DNA from: RYN-124 sp033851845
Lineage (GTDB): Bacteria > Actinomycetota > Actinomycetes > Mycobacteriales > SCTD01
Direction: 5' to 3'
Length of the DNA: 64,000 bases
NCBI GenBank assembly: GCA_033851845.1
Contig: JAWWOH010000111.1
Coordinates: forward strand, 80,015 to 144,014
The position numbers were made by a program, and so were the translations under genes. The notes under the pieces are model-generated. The model was not told where the DNA came from and ran no database searches. It saw nothing but the letters and a program-made list of their open reading frames with translations. Shown here one piece after another: positions 57,787 to 64,000 of the stretch (position 1 is the first letter of the stretch; every line of letters begins with the position of its first letter).

Positions 57787-59922
57787 ATGCGTCGCGTCGC
57801 GACTTCTTCGCTGCTCGCTGCCCTGACGCTGACTCTTGCCGCCACGCCGGCGTCGGCCGGTCCGCGCTCGGGGCTGCCGGCACCGCTGCCCACGACCTCC
57901 CCCGCGCCGACGTCGACGTCGACGTCATCGCCGCTCGCCGCGGGACCGCAGACCGTCTGCAGTGGCAACCACTGCGGTGGCTACTTCCAGACCAGCGCGG
58001 CAACCGGGCAGAGCACGTTGCTCGCTTGGCAGATCTACACGCCCGACCCGGCGAAGTTCGGTCCGGGGCCGTACCCCGCGGTGCTCGACTACTCCGGCTA
58101 CGAGCCCGCAACGACGTTCTTCGACGGCATCAAGGACACCTTCCTCAACCAGGGGTACGCCGTCGCCGGCGTGAACGTCCGCGGCACGGGCTGCTCCGGT
58201 GGGAAGTTCGACTACTTCGAGCCGGTCGAGTGGCAGGACGGCTACGACGCGATCGAGTTCCTCGCCACCGGGAAGAAGCAAAACGGCATCGACCCGCTGA
58301 CCAACGGCGACATCGCCATGGTCGGCAAGTCCTACCCGGGCATCACGCCGGTGTTCGTCGCGCCGACGCGACCACCGCACCTGCGGGCGATTGTCCCGGG
58401 AGCCTTTTTCTCCGACTCATACCGCGACGTCGGCTACCCCGGTGGCATCCAGAACGTGGTCTTCGTGGCGGGCTGGGGCCTCGCGTCGCAGCCGGCCAAC
58501 ACCGCCGAACAGGTCTTCGGCGGGCTGCAAGGGCTCGACCAGAACTGCATTGCGGCACAGAGCGAGCATGGCCAGAACCCGCCGTACAACCCGTTCATCA
58601 CGATGAACGAGCACCCCTTCGACGACCCCGACACCTATCACGCCCGCGGCCCGTACCTGCTCGCGAAGAATGTGACCGTGCCGGTGCTGGCACAGCTCGC
58701 GTGGCAGGACGAGGAGCTCGCCGCCCGGGCGATCGACTACGTCGACCGGCTGCCGGCAACGACCCCGTGGCGCGCGGTGCTGATGAACGGATCGCACGGC
58801 GCCTACTACGGGCCGACGTCGAAGAGCGAGATCTTCCGCTTCCTCTCCTACTACGTGAAGAAGAAGGCCCCGGCGGGCGACACGTGCACCGGCACCTACG
58901 ACCAGGCGCTGGCCTGCTACCAGGCCGAGCCGCGCGTCGCCGTCCTGAACGACGTCGACGAGGACCGGCAGGACGCGCAGGGCAAGACGGAGACGATGCT
59001 CCAGCGGTTCCCGACCTGGCCGGTCGTCACCGGTGAGGGCGAGAAATGGTACCTGCACAGCGGCGGGCAGCTCACGAAGACGCCGCCGGGTGCTGCGGAG
59101 CCGGCGACGTCGTACACCTACCTGCCCGGCGTCGGCACCAACTCCTACGGCACCAAGAAGGAGTTCCAGAGCCGCATCCCCGGCGACGACGTCGACTTCT
59201 GGCAGGAGCGCCCGCCGGCCGGCACGGTGGCCAGCTTCACGACGCCGACCTTCACGCAGGATGCGCTCTACACAGGCAACGGCAGCGTCGACCTCACCCT
59301 GTCGTCCAGCGCGCCGGACACCGACCTCGAGGTCATGCTGACCGAGCTCCGGCCGGACGGGCACGGCGGCTGGCTCGAGGAGTACGTCCAGAAGGGCTGG
59401 CTGCGCGCGTCGCATCGCAAGCTCGACCTCGCGCAGTCGACGCCGCTGCGTCCGTACCAGACCCACCAGGTCGGTGACGTCGCGCCGCTCGTCCCGGGAC
59501 AGCCGACGGCGATGCGCGTCGAGATGTTCCCGTTCTCGCAGGTGGTGCGGGCCGGCCGACGACTGCGCCTGACGGTCGAGGCGCCGAGCTTGAAGCCGGA
59601 GCTGTGGGGGTTCAACGCGCTGCCGGGCCCGGCGCAGAACACCATCTACACCCAGCTCAACAACGTCTCGTCGGTCTCGCTGCCGCTGGTGCCGATTCCG
59701 GGCGGCACGACGTTCCCCGCCGAGCGTGACTGCCTGGACCGCGGCGATGCGACGAGCGGGTTCGAGCGGCCGATCACCAACCAGCCGTGCCGCGCCGACG
59801 CATCGGTCGAGCCTGGTCCGGTCGTCCCCGAGGTCCCGTACGCCGCCCTGCTTCCGCTCGCCGCGCTGCTCATCGGCGGCACTGCTCTCTACCGCCGCCG
59901 TCGCCAGGAGCGCACCTCATGA
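57787..59922 (+). CDS. Secreted CocE/NonD-type serine hydrolase with sorting signal (1)
   Basis: 711 residues. Signal peptide (about 1-24). Alpha/beta hydrolase of the CocE/X-Pro dipeptidyl-peptidase family: LDYSGYEP, GVNVRGTGCSGGKFDYFEPVEWQDGYDAIEFLA, nucleophile Ser182 in VGKSYPGITP. C-terminal jelly-roll part (about 470-650; LTLSSSAPDTDLEVMLTELRPDG, RKLDLAQSTPLRPYQTHQ). Last 32 residues VPEVPYAALLPL, hydrophobic span and YRRRR. Substrate may be ester, amide or X-Pro peptide. ATG overlaps no upstream gene; the stop overlaps the next start (ATGA). Confidence 0.87.
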   Translation: MRRVATSSLLAALTLTLAATPASAGPRSGLPAPLPTTSPAPTSTSTSSPLAAGPQTVCSGNHCGGYFQTSAATGQSTLLAWQIYTPDPAKFGPGPYPAVLDYSGYEPATTFFDGIKDTFLNQGYAVAGVNVRGTGCSGGKFDYFEPVEWQDGYDAIEFLATGKKQNGIDPLTNGDIAMVGKSYPGITPVFVAPTRPPHLRAIVPGAFFSDSYRDVGYPGGIQNVVFVAGWGLASQPANTAEQVFGGLQGLDQNCIAAQSEHGQNPPYNPFITMNEHPFDDPDTYHARGPYLLAKNVTVPVLAQLAWQDEELAARAIDYVDRLPATTPWRAVLMNGSHGAYYGPTSKSEIFRFLSYYVKKKAPAGDTCTGTYDQALACYQAEPRVAVLNDVDEDRQDAQGKTETMLQRFPTWPVVTGEGEKWYLHSGGQLTKTPPGAAEPATSYTYLPGVGTNSYGTKKEFQSRIPGDDVDFWQERPPAGTVASFTTPTFTQDALYTGNGSVDLTLSSSAPDTDLEVMLTELRPDGHGGWLEEYVQKGWLRASHRKLDLAQSTPLRPYQTHQVGDVAPLVPGQPTAMRVEMFPFSQVVRAGRRLRLTVEAPSLKPELWGFNALPGPAQNTIYTQLNNVSSVSLPLVPIPGGTTFPAERDCLDRGDATSGFERPITNQPCRADASVEPGPVVPEVPYAALLPLAALLIGGTALYRRRRQERTS
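59824..59922 (+). other. C-terminal sorting signal (VPEVP type), hydrolase 1
   Basis: Encodes the last 32 residues: VPEVPYAALLPL, a hydrophobic span of about 12 and RRRR. Confidence 0.8.
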
Positions 59923-61895
59923 GATCCCCCCGCCTGCTCGCCGCCCTCGCGCTCGTCGCCTCGACGGCACTGAGCACAGCAGCGCCGCTGGCGCACGCCG
60001 ACGCGGTCCCCGCACCGGGTGACGACCGCGTTGGAGCGAACGCGCCGTACACCTACACGACGCGCAACCTCCGGATCCCGGTCAGCGACCCGGACATGTT
60101 CGGTAACCCGGTGACGCTCGACGCGCGCGTGCTCGTCCCGAACGGCACCGGTCCGTTCGCGGGCTTGCTCATCAACCACGGTTACCTCGGCGACAAGGGC
60201 GGCGACAGCGACACGGCGGAGCGGGCCGCCCGGCTCGGCTACATCGTGCTGCGCTACACCAGTCGCGGCTTCGGTGCCGCGACGCAGCCCGACCCGACGA
60301 AGGGCCAGATCCCGTCGCCGGCCCCGGTCACGGGTGACGGGCAGGGCACCTTGGGCCAGGTCGATCTCGTCGGTGGTCCCGAGACCCACGACATGGTGCA
60401 GGCCGTCGCGTGGCTGAACAACCCGAACAACGTGCCGATCTGGGTCGACCACATCGGTCACTACGGCGGCTCGTACGGCGGGGCGCACGACTACGCGCTC
60501 GCGCAGCAGGACCTGCCGGCGGTGAAGGCGCTGGTGCCTGCCGCGACGTGGACCGACCTGTACGACGGGCTCGCGCCGAACGGCGTCCTGAAGGCGGCGT
60601 ACATGTCCGGCTTCTACGCGGCGGGTCGCGAGCGCTTCGACGGCTACAACAACTACGACCCTGAGATCGACGCCGGCTACGCGAAGATGCTGACCAGCAC
60701 CGATCTCGACGGTCTGCACGCGATGCTCAAGGACCACTCGATCAGCGGGAAGTGGAACAAGGTCCACACGCCGATCTTCCTGGTGCAGGGCCTCAACGAC
60801 GGGCTGTTCGACGGCAACGAGGCGATCCAGAGCTACATCGAGCTGAAGAAGAACCTCGACCGAGCCGGCAACCCGCTGCCGGTCCATCTTTACCTCGGCG
60901 GGATCGGACATCCGCCGGCGCGCTCGGGTGGCGGGTACGAGATCGAGCACGTCTACACCGAGGTCCTCGCCTTCTTCGACCACTACGTCCGCGAGATCGA
61001 CAACGGCATCGAGAAGGCGCCGCCGATCGAGTTCGCGACGACGCAGTACTTCGACAACCCCGATTTCGCCGTTGGTGAGGCGGGCATCACGGCGCGCGCC
61101 CGCGCGGCGGATGTCGCACCGGTCGGCGACAAGCTGCCGTTCGGCACGTCGACCACGCTGCAGCTCTGCGGCAGCACCACGCCCGGCGTCGGCACTCTGC
61201 AAGCCGCTGCGTGCCCCGCTGCGCCGCCGGCGCTGCTCGCCGCCGGCACCGGTGGCGACCCGACCTCCGAGCCGGTCGTCGGACACCCGGACATCGCGAA
61301 GTACTTCCAGCAGTACTTCGGCCGACCGTTCCCCGACACGTCCACGCCCGTCGACGTCGTCCGGTTCGACGGGCCCGCGCTCTCCGCGGCGACGACGTAC
61401 GCCGGCATCCCCACCCTGAAGCTCTCCGTCGTCAGCGACCCGCCGACGACCGGGCTCGGTGGGCCGACTCCGCCGGTCGCCGCCTTCCAGATCGACCCGA
61501 AGGTGTACGACGTCGCGCCCGACGGCACGGCGAAGCTGATCACCCGCGGCGCGTACGCCGAGCAGCCCGGTGGCGGCGCCCCCGGCGTACACACCTCGAC
61601 CTTCGACGCGTTCGCGATGGCCTGGACGTTCCCGGCCGGCCACCACCTGCGGCTGTCGCTGTCCTCGGCGGACGTCCCCTACCTGCGACCGAACGCGGCG
61701 GCCTTCCAGGTCGCGGTGCTGCCCGGATCCGTCGTCGAGATGCCGGGAGCAGAGGACGCGACCCTCACGCCGTTCGGTGTCACGCCGCCGCCGGCCACCG
61801 GCGTACCGGAAGTGCCGTACGCAGCGCTGCTGCCGATCGCCGGCCTCGCCGTTGCGGGTGCGGTCGTGGCGCGCCGGCGGCGGCGCGCCGGCTGA
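59919..61895 (+). CDS. Secreted CocE/NonD-type serine hydrolase with sorting signal (2)
   Basis: 658 residues. Signal peptide (about 1-27). LLINHGYLGDKGGDSDTAERAARLGYIVLRYTSRGFG and GHYGGSYGGAHDYAL with nucleophile Ser185 are textbook for the family. A jelly-roll part follows (LSAATTYAGIPTLKLSVVSDPPT). Last 30 residues VPEVPYAALLPI, hydrophobic span and RRRRR. Starts inside the previous stop, so a duplicated pair in one operon. The two share fold and tail but differ enough to have different targets. Confidence 0.88.
   Translation: MRSPRLLAALALVASTALSTAAPLAHADAVPAPGDDRVGANAPYTYTTRNLRIPVSDPDMFGNPVTLDARVLVPNGTGPFAGLLINHGYLGDKGGDSDTAERAARLGYIVLRYTSRGFGAATQPDPTKGQIPSPAPVTGDGQGTLGQVDLVGGPETHDMVQAVAWLNNPNNVPIWVDHIGHYGGSYGGAHDYALAQQDLPAVKALVPAATWTDLYDGLAPNGVLKAAYMSGFYAAGRERFDGYNNYDPEIDAGYAKMLTSTDLDGLHAMLKDHSISGKWNKVHTPIFLVQGLNDGLFDGNEAIQSYIELKKNLDRAGNPLPVHLYLGGIGHPPARSGGGYEIEHVYTEVLAFFDHYVREIDNGIEKAPPIEFATTQYFDNPDFAVGEAGITARARAADVAPVGDKLPFGTSTTLQLCGSTTPGVGTLQAAACPAAPPALLAAGTGGDPTSEPVVGHPDIAKYFQQYFGRPFPDTSTPVDVVRFDGPALSAATTYAGIPTLKLSVVSDPPTTGLGGPTPPVAAFQIDPKVYDVAPDGTAKLITRGAYAEQPGGGAPGVHTSTFDAFAMAWTFPAGHHLRLSLSSADVPYLRPNAAAFQVAVLPGSVVEMPGAEDATLTPFGVTPPPATGVPEVPYAALLPIAGLAVAGAVVARRRRRAG
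61803..61895 (+). other. C-terminal sorting signal (VPEVP type), hydrolase 2
   Basis: Encodes the last 30 residues: VPEVPYAALLPI, a hydrophobic span of about 12 and RRRRR. Confidence 0.8.
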
Positions 61896-61908
61896 TCCCC
61901 GCGGGGTG

Positions 61909-63051
61909 CTAGAGCGGCGTGTCGTGCAGTCGGCTCAGCAGCGGGTCGCCTGGCGCGAAGTCGTGCCGGCAACCGCTCGCCATCGACGTCGCGTAGAACC
62001 ACGGGAGGAAGCCGCGACCGCCGGCTGACAGCTGGCCGTCGAGCTTGTTGCCCAGCAGCCGTGCTCGCTCCGGCACGGCCACGCAGCCGGCGTCGCCGTT
62101 GTTGCTCGCCAGGACGCCGACCTCCTCGGTGAACAGCGGTTTGTTCACGGCGCGGGTCTGCTGGACCCGAACAGCGAAGCCGTTCCAGGAGTCACCAGGA
62201 ACCGCGACCGTGTCCTGCCCGTAGTCGTGATAGGTCCCGGTGTCGATGCCGGGCGACGCGTGCACGTCCTGGTACTCGCCGCCACGGGTGCCGCACTGTC
62301 CCGTGCCGATCACGCCGGATGCCACGAGGTGGTTCTTGTCGAGCCGCTTGATCTGCCCGCCGACCTTGTCGAAGAAGCCGCGCAGCGTCGCTGCCGCGCC
62401 GGCCGGACAGACCTGGTGGCCGTAGCAGGCGGTCCCGGTGTAGCCGGCGGGGCAGTCCGCGGTCTCCGGCTCGTTGACCGGCTCCCACATGCCGAGGGCC
62501 GGCGAGCCCTTATAGCGCTGCACGACGTTGCTGACCCAGGTGGAGTACGGGACGACGTTGAGGCCACGACCGTCGTCGTTGAACGCGCTGTCGTAGCTCC
62601 CGGCGTACCAGGCGTTGTCCTTCCAGTGGCCGTCGTCGCAGGTGCCGTCCTGGCTGCCGAGCACCGGAATCAGCCGCTGCCCGTGTCGCTCAGCAGCGGC
62701 GAACACGCGGTCGATGCCCGTGTAGTCGATCGCGTGCGCCGACCGGTTGACGCCGAGGGCCTGGAAGGCCCAGAACCGCACGAGGGAGTCGGGGCGCAGG
62801 CCGCCGAAGAAGCTGTCGAGCTCAGCGTCGCTCAGCTGCCCGCCGCAGCCGGCGTTCACGCTCCAGTAGGTCGCCAGCTCGTAGGCGTTCACGCCGGTGA
62901 ACCGGTACGCCTTGCCGTGCAGCATGAAGGACGTGCCGGATCGGCTGATCGTGTCGGCCGGGCGCGCGGAGGCCGGCGCGGCGTTCACAACGCCCCCCGC
63001 CCCGAGCAGCAGGACCAGGAGCCCGGGGAGCAGAAGTCGGCGGCCGCGCAT
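61909..63051 (-). CDS. Secreted GH5-like glycoside hydrolase (paralog 2)
   Basis: 380 residues, closely similar to the protein at 55642-56793. Signal peptide (about 1-29), SFMLHGKAYRFTGVNAYELATYW, VRFWAFQALGVNR, MWEPVNEPE with Glu194, FTEEVGV with Glu310, and the same Cys-rich pattern. No sorting tail. The ATG at 63051 overlies a GC-rich leader. It converges on the second hydrolase gene (13 bp between stops). Confidence 0.85.
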   Translation of the reverse strand: MRGRRLLLPGLLVLLLGAGGVVNAAPASARPADTISRSGTSFMLHGKAYRFTGVNAYELATYWSVNAGCGGQLSDAELDSFFGGLRPDSLVRFWAFQALGVNRSAHAIDYTGIDRVFAAAERHGQRLIPVLGSQDGTCDDGHWKDNAWYAGSYDSAFNDDGRGLNVVPYSTWVSNVVQRYKGSPALGMWEPVNEPETADCPAGYTGTACYGHQVCPAGAAATLRGFFDKVGGQIKRLDKNHLVASGVIGTGQCGTRGGEYQDVHASPGIDTGTYHDYGQDTVAVPGDSWNGFAVRVQQTRAVNKPLFTEEVGVLASNNGDAGCVAVPERARLLGNKLDGQLSAGGRGFLPWFYATSMASGCRHDFAPGDPLLSRLHDTPL

Positions 63052-63115
63052 GGCGGCTCACTACCCCGATGGGACGCCCGTTATCGCCCGTAGTCTCGCC
63101 GTCGGCCAGTTCGGG

Positions 63116-63205
63116 TCAGGCGGTGTGGCGCCGGCGGGACACCGCGAAGCCGGCCACGGCGAGCGCCGCCAGGGGCAGCAGCACGGCGTACGGCACCTCG
63201 GGTAC
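63116..63205 (-). other. C-terminal sorting signal (VPEVP type), hydrolase 3
   Basis: Encodes the last 29 residues: VPEVPYAVLLPL, a hydrophobic span and RRR. Confidence 0.8.
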
Positions 63206-64000
63206 GTCGGGGCTGGGGCCGGTCGGGTTGCTGGCCACCGGGTCGATGCGGCAGGGCTCCCGGATCAGCGAGTTGCAGGCAGCCGCCGGGTGGAGGGCAC
63301 TGTCATTCGGTACGACGGGGAGCACCAGCCTCGACGGGTGGTCCGCGTCGTGGATCACCGTGTTGACCGCGTTACCCGGGAAGTCGGCGAACGCCCACAG
63401 CTCCGGCAGCTCGGTCGGCGCCTCGACCCACGCGCGGATCCGAGATCCCTTGTGGAGCACGGCGCCGAACGGGAAGACCTCGACCCGCGCCTGCACCGGT
63501 GTGCCCGGCGTCAGCATCGCGACGTCGCTCTGCTGATGCGTCTGGTACGGCCGCAGCTCGGTCGACCGGGCCGGGTCGAGCTTGCGCTGCGAGACCTTGA
63601 GCCAGCCCTTCTGCAGGTACATCTCCTGACCGTCGGCCCGGACCTCGGTCAATGTCACCTGCAGGTCGGTGTCCGGCGCAGTGGAGGACAGCCAGACGTC
63701 CATCGAGGCCGGACCGAGCAGCGTCATGTCGTTGGCCAGCGGGGCCGTCGTCCAGTGCAGGGCGGTGCCCTCGGGCGGCGCCTGGTCCCAGAGGTACTTG
63801 TTCGGCGGGCCGGAGACACCGCCGTACGCCGGGTTGCCGATGCCCTGCGAGCCGACACCGGGCGAGTAGGCGTACTGCTCGGATGCCTCGCCGGGAGCAG
63901 CCGCCGTTCGCGACATGGACCCGTCGGCGTGCAGGTTCAACCCGAGCGGCGACAGCAGCCCGGCCGTCCGGCGCTGCGCCTCCGACCAGTGGTCCAGCCC
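63116..64000 (-). CDS. CocE/NonD-type hydrolase, C-terminal part, with sorting signal (3), cut by window edge
   Basis: Frame is open to the right edge, so the catalytic N-terminal part is outside. What remains is the jelly-roll domain (TLLGPASMDVWLSSTAPDTDLQVTLTEVRADGQEMYLQKGWLKVSQRKLDPARSTELRPYQTHQ), nearly the same as in hydrolase 1, then DVPEVPYAVLLPL, a hydrophobic span and SRRRHTA. The terminal Cys pair (ACNSL, PCRID) is also like hydrolase 1 (DCLDR, PCRAD). A third copy of the family. Confidence 0.87.
   Translation of the reverse strand, partial: GLDHWSEAQRRTAGLLSPLGLNLHADGSMSRTAAAPGEASEQYAYSPGVGSQGIGNPAYGGVSGPPNKYLWDQAPPEGTALHWTTAPLANDMTLLGPASMDVWLSSTAPDTDLQVTLTEVRADGQEMYLQKGWLKVSQRKLDPARSTELRPYQTHQQSDVAMLTPGTPVQARVEVFPFGAVLHKGSRIRAWVEAPTELPELWAFADFPGNAVNTVIHDADHPSRLVLPVVPNDSALHPAAACNSLIREPCRIDPVASNPTGPSPDVPEVPYAVLLPLAALAVAGFAVSRRRHTA

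Noticed and set aside
46545..64000. LPXTG/sortase type anchoring for the tagged proteins
   Set aside because: No LPxTG-like pentapeptide and no sortase gene; the ALLPL part lacks Thr-Gly. The exosortase-type gene in the same cluster explains the tails better.
1..64000. CRISPR arrays, tRNA/rRNA genes, integrases, insertion sequences
   Set aside because: No regularly spaced direct repeats, no cloverleaf seen, and no transposase or integrase motif in any plausible frame.

Overview
The window is a high-GC, densely coded actinobacterial chromosome segment. There are no rRNA or tRNA genes, CRISPR arrays, insertion sequences or phage genes that I can see. Gene order over the first 46.5 kb follows the well-known actinobacterial backbone (Mycobacterium tuberculosis Rv2222c down to Rv2204c): glnA2, glnE, glnA1, an RDD protein, a DUF4191 protein, lipA, lipB, a TIGR01777 epimerase-like gene, sucB, pepA, gcvT, a DUF3043 protein, glycerate kinase and an ErpA/HesB protein. 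I cannot name the genus. The lack of mycobacterial or Streptomyces signature genes fits a less-studied actinomycete.

Region 1 (1-16.2 kb): nitrogen assimilation (two glutamine synthetases and the adenylyltransferase GlnE). Between them lies a divergent extracytoplasmic thiol-redox group (two TlpA-like proteins, CcdA, and a small CxxC protein). An acyltransferase closes the region. Region 2 (16.2-30.3 kb): two small paralogous proteins around a secreted S53-like protein and a palindrome-rich gap; lipoate synthesis and transfer (lipA, lipB); the lipoylated E2 (sucB) and E3 (lpdA), so lipoyl makers and users sit together; and a receptor-like Ser/Thr kinase. Region 3 (30.3-46.5 kb): two tandem secreted paralogs with a shared promoter motif, leucyl aminopeptidase, a second disulfide oxidoreductase with gluconokinase, gcvT (another lipoyl-linked system), secreted carbohydrate-active proteins, nadA, glycerate kinase and erpA.

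Region 4 (46.5-64 kb) is the most interesting. It encodes an exosortase-like membrane transpeptidase (Cys220, Arg265, His286) fused to an EpsI-like extracytoplasmic domain, two membrane glycosyltransferase-type proteins, a GtrB-like glycosyltransferase, two GH5-like secreted proteins, and five secreted proteins. All five end in a near-identical tail: a VPEVP or TPEVP motif, ALLPL or a close variant, a hydrophobic span and an Arg cluster. This is the architecture of PEP-CTERM/exosortase sorting signals, with VPEVP in place of VPEP. I interpret the region as a self-contained surface-protein sorting and glycan locus. Three of the tagged proteins are CocE/NonD-type serine hydrolases and two are beta-propeller proteins.

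Other recurrent signals: many genes have a TAnnnT hexamer 5-8 nt before the start codon, as expected for leaderless transcripts, and this fixes several starts. A family of intergenic palindromes with shared arm sequences occurs at about 18.9, 37.3 and 46.0 kb. Two genes have no ATG/GTG/TTG where the protein should begin, but have a CTG that overlaps the upstream stop.
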